Source of the DNA: Candidatus Peribacteria bacterium
Lineage (GTDB): Bacteria; Patescibacteriota; Gracilibacteria; UBA1369; UBA12463
Assembly: GCA_943354965.1 (NCBI GenBank)
Contig: CALRDN010000003.1
Span: 1 to 64,000, forward strand
Direction: 5' to 3'
Length of the DNA stretch: 64,000 bases
Of the stretch, positions 17,301-25,000 are shown piece after piece. A model generated the notes under the pieces. It saw only the letters and a list, made by a program, of their open reading frames with translations. It had not been told where the DNA came from and did not search any database. The stretch's first letter is position 1. Each line of letters opens with the position of its first letter. The translations under genes were made by a program, and so were the position numbers.

Positions 17301-18607
17301 GGACGGCTACAGAATTTAGCAGCGAGGTTCGCTTGAATAATTCAAAAATATTTGTGGCAAAGTTCAATGAGACCGTGAAGCCTGGAACAACTACATATAC
17401 CTACGAGGTAGTTCTTCTTCCTTGGGAGATCAAGGCTGGTGATACATTGAAAGTATTTATGAATGCCAGTGGTCTCAACGCAAATGATTACACTAATGAC
17501 GGGCAGTCCGTTGTTTATGACGCTGGTGCCAAGATCTTGGATGCGGTTGTTGGATTAGTTACGGCCAATGCCCTTCCTAGCGCTACGGTTGGCTCTCCAT
17601 ATAGTGCGGCAATCGTCGTGAAGGATGGTGTGGCTCCTTACAAATATATCGTGGGTGCCGGTTCGACACTTCCTGATGGACTTAGTCTGGATCCTTTGAC
17701 GGGTGTATTAAGCGGAACTCCTATAAAAGATAATGCCTATGCATTTGGACTTAGTATTACTGATGCTAAAAAGGCCGCATTGAACGCTACCTTTACGTTA
17801 AAGGTTGTTCCTGCACCTGTTGCCGGTACGGTTGTTGTTCCTGCTGGAGGCGGAACGACGATTATCAATAATTATACGACCTATAATCCGGTAGCACCTG
17901 CTGTGCCTGCTGTGCCTGCTGTGCCTGCTGTGCCTGCTGTGCCTGCTGTGCCTGCTGTGCCTGCTGTGCCTGTTGTTCCCGCAACGCCACCTTCAAACCG
18001 ATTCCTCTTCCCTATTAATCTCGGACCTTCCCTCTTCCAGGATGTCGCTTACCACTGGGCACGAAATTATATTAACGTCCTATGGAATGCCGGATTTGTT
18101 CAGGGCTACACGGGAAGAACATTTGGTCCGGATGATTCGTTGACCCGAGGTCAGTTACTCAAGATTGTCATGGAGTCTCTCCACTATAAGATTCCTACAA
18201 AGGTCGCCTACAGTCCTTGTGTCGATGTTCAGACAAATCAATGGTATGCGAAGTACTTTGCCGTCGCTCGAGAGAAGGGAATTATTGGAGGCTATACCGA
18301 TGGCACATGCCGACCTAATAAGATCACCAATCGCGCAGAGTCATTGAAGATTCTCTATGCTGCTATTGCGCAAATGCCGGAAGTCCCCGTCATGAAGGTA
18401 ACCGCTACTGTTCCTGCAGGATTCCGAAACACTTTCTACGACCTCAATGAGAACTCATGGTATTACCCATACTTCGCTAATGCTCAGAGTCTTGGAATTA
18501 TCAACGGATTCGCCGATGAGACCGCACGACCGGATAGCGAGTTGAGCCGAGCTCAGATGGCCAAGATCGTCGTCCTCATGATGCAGAAGTTGGCATGGGC
18601 GCAGTAA
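14336..18607 (+). CDS. Large surface protein with repeated Cys-pair domains and three SLH domains
   Basis: This 1,423-aa protein starts with a membrane helix (residues 8-26) followed by KGSFIGTES. Four domains of about 150-170 residues follow (about 44-682), and a fifth lies at about 816-942. Each has a Trp-Gly strand and a Cys pair about 12-25 apart (as in TC...IWTC), so a disulfide per domain is likely. An SbsA-like Ig domain is at about 694-815, a segment like the preceding 184-aa protein at 956-1078, and a putative-Ig domain (PDGLSLDPLTGVLSGTP) at about 1080-1162. A Pro-Ala-Val linker (1188-1215) leads to three SLH domains (about 1225-1423: FQDVAYHWARNYINVLW, CVDVQTNQWYAKYF, FYDLNENSWYYPYF). 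SLH domains normally bind cell-wall polymers. Its place after pilB-pilC suggests an adhesive or pilus-associated role, which is inference. Confidence 0.85.
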   Translation: MNTPLNIKKIALIVTGLVVVVALGVFLGRGNLFKGSFIGTESDAIPSPSGLEVTKNAANKYILSWGYSPDASVSKFTYTDGAGDKVPVSAVFNWTIKNSAGDTIVDADADNTAFPLPGSTCVKNLNDPDMGNFFNGYTCQDVVLSDDIVAKFVPGATYTFSVQAYTGVVDKTTDPANPTRQISKYGTVTYMPIPVPTITPANPLDTVAFKGVDPVTGVPQFIDYGWNDASYRAGDTNSKFTDHDASYFGFGWEITDVTITGEAKVILKKDVFGDPGPLSFPIVGSLIPIGMAPFTSEAAAKQTCLMNPSGFAEKIWTCKTGYIGYIPAVEGFIDGHAYVVSVSVYNGTTDVDGNPVASAPKSSKAFVVKATPAKPADFVTFNGVDPVTGVPGAINWGYDTSAANTSNSKFADNFKSYFGFGWEITDVTITGEAPVVFKKDVFGDPGTMFSSTSSPFTSEASARATCSVAPSNFDGNIWTCNKAYVPDVRGYIDGHSYKATVQAYNGLRDVAGNLVPSAPVSSGKFTIKGTPAKSVDYAMFTEVDPVTGVPHFIDWGYDTSAANKSNSKFADNFKSYFGFGWEIADVTITGEAPVILSKGLFEDPGTLAFPSSNPFTSEAMARNTCMVDTIWTCTRAYIPALKGFTNGHSYKATVKAYNGLRDANGLDVGSAPVTTKTFTMKAAKVEVVADSSSDTTAPKVVSATSITPNQVKVVFSEKVKLPAVPESAFSIINTNYKNADGTPGSIKVTGVVLDPDDLSGATVILTTGDQGLGMPYVLTVGNGITDLAGNAIIPGASDTAAFAGTAIQPPVLDYVNVTLPTKAGDKITFAYGWNDSSVKPNAANTFLKDSNDAYQFVYNWIIRDDKGTEVWAGNSPFSKVSEEPICSVPMSEKGLYGWICKNNSIPLNATLKPGQTYTLGVQTFFKSNYSTFLTFSKPFIMPAAAMTPVTPVTPVVVIPPTMTLKNLSVKKLTDGNVALTYTIDLAGKWTATEFSSEVRLNNSKIFVAKFNETVKPGTTTYTYEVVLLPWEIKAGDTLKVFMNASGLNANDYTNDGQSVVYDAGAKILDAVVGLVTANALPSATVGSPYSAAIVVKDGVAPYKYIVGAGSTLPDGLSLDPLTGVLSGTPIKDNAYAFGLSITDAKKAALNATFTLKVVPAPVAGTVVVPAGGGTTIINNYTTYNPVAPAVPAVPAVPAVPAVPAVPAVPAVPVVPATPPSNRFLFPINLGPSLFQDVAYHWARNYINVLWNAGFVQGYTGRTFGPDDSLTRGQLLKIVMESLHYKIPTKVAYSPCVDVQTNQWYAKYFAVAREKGIIGGYTDGTCRPNKITNRAESLKILYAAIAQMPEVPVMKVTATVPAGFRNTFYDLNENSWYYPYFANAQSLGIINGFADETARPDSELSRAQMAKIVVLMMQKLAWAQ
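14932..16380 (+). repeat. Three tandem copies of an about 160-codon repeat inside the SLH gene
   Basis: Copies begin near 14932, 15451 and 15927. Each contains GTTGA(C/T)CCTGT near its start and a stretch encoding SYFGFGWEI (about 15070, 15583 and 16060), nearly identical in DNA. High similarity between copies points to recent duplication and makes copy-number change by recombination possible. Confidence 0.85.
17897..17968 (+). repeat. Minisatellite: eight perfect copies of a 9-bp unit (CCTGCTGTG)
   Basis: Eight identical in-frame 9-bp units encode a Pro-Ala-Val linker between the Ig-like part and the SLH anchor. Because the unit is a multiple of three, slippage changes linker length without breaking the frame. 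Confidence 0.95.
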
Positions 18608-18652
18608 TACGCGTGGCGTGACGAATAGTGAGTAGCCGAATTGCAAATCATC

Positions 18653-18687
18653 AGACGGTAGAGCCAAAAACTCTACCGTCTTTTTTT
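18653..18687 (+). terminator. Strong intrinsic terminator after the SLH gene
   Basis: AGACGGTAGAG (18653-18663) pairs perfectly with CTCTACCGTCT (18671-18681) across a 7-nt loop, followed by T to 18687. It closes the pilus/SLH transcription unit. Confidence 0.93.
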
Positions 18688-18738
18688 GTGAGTAGTCGGG
18701 GGTTGAGCAGCATTGCTCGAGCCGTTCGAAAGATGAAC

Positions 18739-19557
18739 CTACCTCCGCCTCATCTCATAGAATTTCACATCTATTGCATGTGCGATTTGGTGATGTTCTT
18801 TGCAAAGTGGCGCCAAGAAGTTCGGATTATGAGATGGGATTACTCCAAACCGTCTTGTATGATGTATGGTATTTGATGGCTTCCTGCAATGCCCTATTGA
18901 ACATACATTCCCATACTCTTTTCTGAGAATGTTTTTGACTCTTGCGGGAATGTGCCTGGAAGAATGCTCCGGAAGTGATTCTGCAATCTGTTCTTTTGCT
19001 TGGATGATTTCTTTTTCTCGATCATTTAGTGCCTTCCTGAGGAGCTCATTAATATCTATTCCTTTTTTCTCAAGTTCTATTAATTTTTCTCTCACATCAG
19101 TATCGAGATGCAACTCTTGCGCAAATAGCAAATTACTTTCTGGCTTGTGCGTGCGCACAATTTCAGCTTCACTCACACCTTGACGTATATCTCTTACGAA
19201 TGTTTCAATCGCTGATTGTGACATGATTTGTACTTTTTCCGCCAACGTTTCTTGATTCTCGACTGTAGCGATCGATGCAATCCTGGAAAGTTTATTTACA
19301 CTTACCGTGCCTTCTTCTAATAACTTCTTCAATACCGGCTTATCGGTAAAATTTTTAAAAACACTCAGGGCCCGAGATACCTGCTCCTCGCTCAGTCCTG
19401 CCACTTTTTTCGCATACTCATAAACGCTGGAACATCCGCGCTTTTCATATAATTCCCGCCTAGAAACTTCCGGCAGTAATCCAATAACTTTATTGCGGTA
19501 TTCAAGAGCTTTTTTGCCAAAATATTCAAAACGAGATAAAAGGTCTGTATCGGTCAT
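18739..19557 (-). CDS. HNH endonuclease-domain protein
   Basis: This 272-aa protein has a helical N-terminal part (about 1-200) with a coiled-coil stretch near 165-195, and a C-terminal HNH domain. The domain shows KEYGNVCSIGHC (zinc Cys), then NTIHHTRRFGVIP (the HH of the motif), NPNFLAPLCKEHHQIAH and its closing Cys/His. The layout, a helical region before a terminal HNH, resembles the DUF222/HNH proteins often found in several dispersed copies. Its role (mobile nuclease or host DNA metabolism) is not visible from sequence. It stands alone, convergent with the SLH terminator and divergent from ldh. Confidence 0.8.
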   Translation of the reverse strand: MTDTDLLSRFEYFGKKALEYRNKVIGLLPEVSRRELYEKRGCSSVYEYAKKVAGLSEEQVSRALSVFKNFTDKPVLKKLLEEGTVSVNKLSRIASIATVENQETLAEKVQIMSQSAIETFVRDIRQGVSEAEIVRTHKPESNLLFAQELHLDTDVREKLIELEKKGIDINELLRKALNDREKEIIQAKEQIAESLPEHSSRHIPARVKNILRKEYGNVCSIGHCRKPSNTIHHTRRFGVIPSHNPNFLAPLCKEHHQIAHAIDVKFYEMRRR

Positions 19558-19782
19558 GGGCTTATGGGATGAATAAATAAAAAAAGCGGCCAGAAATAAT
19601 CCTTGGAACTTCTCTCATGAGAACCTCCAATGTATAGGACTAATTCCTTAACCGTTTTGTGCATAGATTATATCAAATTAACCGCAGAGGATAAACATAA
19701 ACAACACATTCTAACGTGACAAGGGCGAATAAAAATGATGGAGTATACCTGCCCCACAATGCAACCATAGATTACAAAATAT

Positions 19783-19812
19783 TTGTCCCATTCCGAAAGA
19801 ATAGGGTAGACT
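19783..19812 (+). promoter_or_regulatory. Candidate promoter of ldh
   Basis: TTGTCC (19783-19788) and TAGACT (19807-19812) with an 18-bp spacer. Only 4 nt separate it from the first ATG (19817), so either the mRNA is leaderless or translation begins at the second in-frame ATG (19844). Confidence 0.35.
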
Positions 19813-19816
19813 CCAG

Positions 19817-20794
19817 ATGACATTATTTTTACATTCACATTCTATGTTCTCCGCCCACAAAACAGACCAAACCCTTACGGACAAGTTCAAAGTTTCTATT
19901 ATCGGTTGTGGAAATGTGGGCGCGACTATGGCTTATGCACTGCTTCTCGATGGAGCGGTTACCGACCTCGCGATTATTGATATGAACAAAGAAAAAGCTG
20001 AAGGCATCCTCCTCGATCTCGGCCACTCCCTCCCGTTCACGTCATACATCAAGCTCTCCGGAGGTGACGATTATGCGCTTTGTGCCGACTCGGATGTAAT
20101 TATTATCACGGCGGGGAAGAAACAGGCGGATGGCGAGTCCCGTTTGGATTTGATCCAGGCCAACCGTGCTATTTTTGAGAGTATGATTCCGAAAATTGCC
20201 GCAGCGGCACCCAATTCACTCCTGATGATCGTAACAAATCCTGTCGATGTGCTCACCTATGAGGCTCTGCGAATTTCCGGATTTCCCGAGAATCGCGTAT
20301 TTGGAACGGGCACGACGCTCGATACCTCGCGTCTCCGTTTTAACATTTCTGAAAAAATTCATATCCATCCACAAAATATCGAAGCTTATATTCTCGGCGA
20401 GCATGGAGACAGCTCTTTCCCGGTATATGGCTCGGCAAATGTCTCCGGCAAGCCACTTTTGGAGTTCCCTGAGTTCACTCAAGAGGCCGCTAGCCAGTGC
20501 TATGACGATACAAAAAATGCCGCCTATCGTATCATCCATGACGTCGGCTACACCTGCTACTCCATCGCCACCGTCGCCCGCGAACTTGTACGAAATATTT
20601 TTAATGATTCACGAAAAGTTTTTCCTCTCTCCGTCAAACTCCACGACTACTATGGCGTTTCCGATGTTGCCCTGAGCGTTCCGTGTGTATTGAGCCGCAA
20701 TGGTATTGAAAAAATAATTTCTGTGCCGCTGAATGAGACTGAACAGGGGCAGCTGAAAAAGAGTGCAGAAATACTTTCAGGATTGATTCGCTAA
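19817..20794 (+). CDS. ldh: L-lactate dehydrogenase
   Basis: This 325-aa NAD-dependent enzyme shows the Rossmann motif IIGCGNVGATMAYAL, the NPVDVLTYEAL strand, and the catalytic stretch AYILGEHGDSSFPV with the active-site His. The substrate-specificity loop reads AGKKQADGESRLDL. A Gln at the position where malate dehydrogenases have Arg indicates lactate/pyruvate as substrate. It regenerates NAD+ from pyruvate, competing with the PDH complex encoded at 4-7.4 kb. The start is at 19817 or, less likely, 19844 (MFSAHKTDQ), since the first nine residues are not family-like. Pilin genes follow after 22 bp. Confidence 0.93.
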   Translation: MTLFLHSHSMFSAHKTDQTLTDKFKVSIIGCGNVGATMAYALLLDGAVTDLAIIDMNKEKAEGILLDLGHSLPFTSYIKLSGGDDYALCADSDVIIITAGKKQADGESRLDLIQANRAIFESMIPKIAAAAPNSLLMIVTNPVDVLTYEALRISGFPENRVFGTGTTLDTSRLRFNISEKIHIHPQNIEAYILGEHGDSSFPVYGSANVSGKPLLEFPEFTQEAASQCYDDTKNAAYRIIHDVGYTCYSIATVARELVRNIFNDSRKVFPLSVKLHDYYGVSDVALSVPCVLSRNGIEKIISVPLNETEQGQLKKSAEILSGLIR

Positions 20795-20816
20795 TATATT
20801 TATAACTCCTCACTAC

Positions 20817-21314
20817 ATGAAAATATTCAAAAAAGGTTTCACGCTCATTGAGCTCCTGATCGTCATCGTAATCATCGGTATTTTGTCTGTAGGATTTGCT
20901 CCTACACTTTTGAATGCGCCGAAAAAGGCGAGGGATGGCATCAGAAAAGGAAATATAGCGAGCATTAAGGATGCGATTGAGGCGCAAGCGCTAGAGAAGG
21001 GTGTGTATCCAACTACAAACAATGGATTAACATGCAAAACTCTAAATGCATATTTCGCTGGTACCACCTATTTTCAAGGTGGACAAATACCAAAAGACCC
21101 AGCTCCCGCCAACTCCGCATGTCCTTCCAATGAGGGTTATTTATTTGCCAACTACGATTCAGCAAAATGCTATGTAATTGGGGCTAAGTTAGAAATAAGC
21201 GGCTCTGGCAATAGTAATGTTAATAATACTAGCATGGGGTTCTGCACTGATCCTACTAAGTTGATAAGCGGAGCTACTTCAAAGGATTATTATTATGTGA
21301 TAGTCAATTACTGA
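20817..21314 (+). CDS. Type IV pilin-like protein (first of a tandem pair)
   Basis: This 165-aa prepilin has a short leader ending at the prepilin-peptidase site KKG/FTLIELL, followed by the hydrophobic helix IVIVIIGILSVGF. The C-terminal domain has four Cys and ends in Tyr. It would be the subunit extruded by PilB-PilC. The second pilin at 21445 has a nearly identical N-terminal third and a different head domain. It lies 22 bp after ldh without a visible separate promoter. The TGA stop (21312-21314) is direct evidence for standard use of UGA. Pseudopilin or minor-pilin roles cannot be excluded. Confidence 0.9.
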   Translation: MKIFKKGFTLIELLIVIVIIGILSVGFAPTLLNAPKKARDGIRKGNIASIKDAIEAQALEKGVYPTTNNGLTCKTLNAYFAGTTYFQGGQIPKDPAPANSACPSNEGYLFANYDSAKCYVIGAKLEISGSGNSNVNNTSMGFCTDPTKLISGATSKDYYYVIVNY

Positions 21315-21331
21315 GCATAAATTCCATATTT

Positions 21332-21352
21332 TGTTGCATAATTTCTGCAACA
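21332..21352 (+). terminator. Hairpin after the first pilin gene
   Basis: TGTTGCA (21332-21338) pairs perfectly with TGCAACA (21346-21352) across a 7-nt loop. There is no clean T run after it, so it may be a weak terminator or an mRNA-stability element between the two pilins. Confidence 0.4.
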
Positions 21353-21384
21353 TATTCTGATTCATATTCCAAAGCCAGTTTAGC

Positions 21385-21413
21385 TTGTAAAAAAGGGGTT
21401 ATTTTTGTACACT
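21385..21413 (+). promoter_or_regulatory. Promoter of the second pilin gene
   Basis: TTGTAA (21385-21390) and TACACT (21408-21413) with 17-bp spacing, 31 bp before the ATG. It allows independent expression of the second pilin and perhaps the giant-protein operon. Confidence 0.5.
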
Positions 21414-21444
21414 TGAGATACTTATTTTTCTCACATATTTACGT

Positions 21445-21945
21445 ATGAAAAAGCTTCTCCAGAGGCGGCAGGGATTCACGCTCATTGAGCTCCTTATCGT
21501 CATCGTTATCATCGGAATTTTGTCAGTAGGATTTGCTCCTACACTTTTGAATGCGCCGAAGAAGGCTCGTGATGGTGTCAGAAAAGGACAGATTGCACGT
21601 ATTCAGCAGGCGGTTGAGGCATATGCGTTGGATCAGTCAAAATATCCTGCTACGGGATGCATCACTTCTGACACCGATGTTGGCAAAGCACTGGCTCCAT
21701 TTTTCCAAGGAAGTGTACTACCAAAAGATCAATCTGTTCAGGCATTTGATGCCGATCCAAAACCTACTGCCGCATGCGCTAGTGGTTTCTATTTCTACAA
21801 TCCAGGCTCATGCTATGCCATTATGACAAAACTTGAGGTTGGACCAGGAAATACCGATAAACTTACTCCTGACTGTGCAGCATCTCTGAATACTGGTACG
21901 GATCAGAAGTTAACTCCCTATTTTGCTGTCACTCAGAAGTACTAG
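21445..21945 (+). CDS. Type IV pilin-like protein (second of a tandem pair)
   Basis: This 166-aa prepilin has a leader ending RRQG/FTLIELL and the same helix as the first pilin. The DNA of the two genes is nearly identical from the cleavage site through LLNAPKKARDG, then diverges strongly. Four Cys are again present in the head domain, so both heads are probably disulfide-stabilised. The pair arose by duplication or gene conversion. It lies upstream of the giant secreted protein and may be the major pilin, given its own promoter. Confidence 0.9.
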   Translation: MKKLLQRRQGFTLIELLIVIVIIGILSVGFAPTLLNAPKKARDGVRKGQIARIQQAVEAYALDQSKYPATGCITSDTDVGKALAPFFQGSVLPKDQSVQAFDADPKPTAACASGFYFYNPGSCYAIMTKLEVGPGNTDKLTPDCAASLNTGTDQKLTPYFAVTQKY

Positions 21946-21962
21946 TCTTTCATAATCTTTCT

Positions 21963-21991
21963 GGGCGGTATGCGCGTGTCGTGTGCCGCCC
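21963..21991 (+). terminator. GC-rich hairpin between second pilin and giant gene
   Basis: GGGCGG (21963-21968) pairs with CCGCCC (21986-21991) with a 17-nt loop and is followed by a moderately T-rich stretch. It may attenuate read-through from the pilin into the giant-protein gene. Confidence 0.4.
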
Positions 21992-22027
21992 GAGTTGTTC
22001 TTTCAGAAGTTTCACTCCGTACTTTTC

Positions 22028-25000
22028 ATGCCTCATTTCTCGCTCAAGCACAGCATTGTTGCCGTCGTCTTGGCTGCCTTTCTGGCGGCGAATGTGGTGC
22101 AGGTGCCGGTGGTGTTTGCGGAGGCTATTTCGACGTATGGGGTGGATGAGAAGGGTAGTGATTTTGGGCTTATGGGAGCCAATGTGAAGGATGCACATGA
22201 TTTGGTGGCGATTGTGGTGAGTGAGGATGTGTGGAATGATTCGCAAAAATATGCAGGATTATCGGGGTCGTATGATGATGTCGATAAGGAAAAATTACAG
22301 AATCGCGTGAAGCGATATGCGGAGGATGTTCAGGCAGCGTTGCCGAAGACAAATACGATAATTATTCCTGTTTCCGGTGCAGCGGAGAGTGTTTTGAAGG
22401 TGCAGCAGGTGTTGGAAAAATTATATTTAGGAGGACAAAAAGTCAGCGGTAATGCGACGCAGCTGAGTGGCGTGGTTTTGGTGGGGAATGTACCACTACC
22501 GGTGGTCACGAAGGGGTCACAGTCGTTTATAAGTGTTTTGCCGTATACGGATTTCGTAGAGCCGAGTTATGTTTTTGATGCTGGTTTGCAGAAGTATACA
22601 AGAAGCCCATCCGCTCCTGCGGCTCCAAAAGCGGAGATTTGGCATGGAGTGATTCATGCGCCGGTAAAGGGTTTGCAGGGAATGGGTATGTTGGCGGAAT
22701 ATTTTGATAAAAATCATTTGTACCATAGTGGGAACAAAGATTTCTCTGAGTTTGGTAAAAAAATTCTTTATAATGATTTGGTTGCGGAGTCGAAGAATAT
22801 GAATCGTGCGAGCTTTCCGCGATACCAGCAGTTTTTGAAAGAGATGGAAGATATTGTGTATAGTCGATTCAGTGCTAAGTGGCTCTCTGCCTTGCAAAAA
22901 CAGTTTGACGGAGGAACGGGAGAACCGATCACTGACATCCCTGATATCCAAACCGTACAGCCGATACAGAGTTATCATTTGAGCTATCCTGAACTTTTTG
23001 GGACGTTACTGGGTTCGATTACGGATTTTGCGACGGGCAGTGGCAGGTGGAGCGAGGATGATGTTGAGAGCATGCCTTCACTCATTGCAAAGAAGGATGC
23101 CTACATGATGCAGACCATTCGAGAGACCAATGATGCTATTGAGGCAAAGATTGATACTGAGCTCGAGGCCGTCCAGAAGCCACTTCCGCTCTACCGTGAT
23201 ACGACGATTGAGGGCGTGGTGCGATATCAAAATCCAGGGAAGATAGGTTTACTGAAGAGTATTGCCTCTACATTGTCCGGTAAAATTACTTCGAATGATT
23301 ATTTGATTGGAGGTGGTAAATTTGTTTTTACGAATAACTCTGTCATCGCGGGGATACAGTATGTAAATGGTGTTGCTTCCGGTGATATCGTGCGGGCACA
23401 GCAGTGCTCGACGTATGCGGGAAGCTCGCAGATCGTTCGTTTTATTCGTTCTTTGAATCCTCTAACTATCAATGTGAGCGGAGCTACGGGTGCGGCAGGT
23501 GAATCTGATAATGCGAAAAATCCTGGACTGCTGCCGACACTTGGAGTGACAACCAGAACGCTGAGCTCGAGTGAGGCGTCGAAATTAAGTCAGGGTAATA
23601 TCCTGCACGGAGCGATCGTTGAGGCGGATAAAGAGTTGGGATTGCCGGCGAAGTTTGCGGCGGTGAGCCTGAATCAGGGGGATATTTTGTTAGATCTCGA
23701 TGGGGCCACTATTGATGAAGATCATCCCGTTCCCTCGCTTCTGCAGACGAAAAGCGTGGGCCAGAAGGTTCAGATTGGGCTGTATCGTGACGGAAAAACA
23801 CTGAGTGCCAATTCGGTAATACTTGATGCTAATTCTGATTCTCTCGTAGCGGGATGCTATGGAATTAATTTCACGAATGAAAAAAATGTCATCGCGGGAA
23901 AAGAAAAACGTCTTTGCTTCCCATTGGCAAGTACCTATCCGATTGCTGATCATGCCGGGACGACTCCGATTGATAGTATTGTGGGATTAAGCGATATGGA
24001 TCGCGGCTTGAGCTGTACGTCGTTTCGCGGACAGAAGCAGTTCAACACCTTCATGGATGAGGTAAGAAAATATTTGGGCGACTCGAGAAGTGATGGCCCA
24101 TCGGGACTTACCGTTCCTAATTTGCCAACGCAGGAGCCATCAAAGATTTTGCTACTTGAGAAGAAATTGGTGCTCGGAGCGCCGCAGGATTTTTCTTTTC
24201 AGCAGTTTTTGGACCTGCAGGGAATTATGAATGTACAGGATGATAATGGTGATTATTCCGATACCAATGCGAACGGAAAGGTTGATCAGATTGCGTGGAT
24301 TGATTATAACGGAAATGGAAAGTTGGATTTGTGGGTGAATCCTAAACTTACCGGGAGTTCGGTGAATGTCGTGAGTTTGCCAGGCGAGGATGACCTCTTG
24401 TCGGTGCTATTTAGTAAACTACCTTTATCGCTGAGCGTAGAGGAGTACAGGGCGAAATTTCCTCAGTTCTTCCAGGGATCGAAATACGTGGGACCTTATA
24501 CGGGAGAGTTTGTGGGTGGAGATTTCGGCGTAGATGACCCATCAGAAATTGGATTTGGATATAAACCACTTGGGACAAGTGAGGCTGAGCGCTGGGGAAA
24601 TATTCAGAAAAAATATTTGGAAGTTGTATCTCCTATTGTATATGCCACACCCCGCAGAGCTCCGACGCAGCAGGAATATCGAGCACACTTGCAGGCGATG
24701 CAAAAAAATCATCCGGGTTTAAAACTGGATGTGCTGAATTTATTGTATGGAGGAAGTAGTTGCATCACTTCGGGCACGGGATGCGTGGATGAACTCCTGC
24801 AGATTGATGGCTTGCGCAAGAGCACTTCTGATATATGGATGAGATTCTCTTCCTTAAAAGAAAAAGATATTTCCAGCGTGGGATATCACAAAGAGCCTAC
24901 CGCTGCGACACTCGGCGCACAGTTCAAGGGCGTTCTCTCGTCGGCTCTTCCTATCGATAAACCACGGCATGCAACCTTCATAGACAAAAGTGGTTCGGCA

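Noticed and set aside
18739-19557. HNH gene as part of a mobile intron or insertion sequence
   Set aside because: No intron-like flanks, no terminal inverted repeats and no interrupted gene. The helical-plus-HNH layout fits free-standing chromosomal copies.
21983-22027. Upstream GTG start for the giant protein
   Set aside because: It would place 15 residues before a well-formed signal peptide and starts inside a GC-rich hairpin; ATG 22028 fits better.
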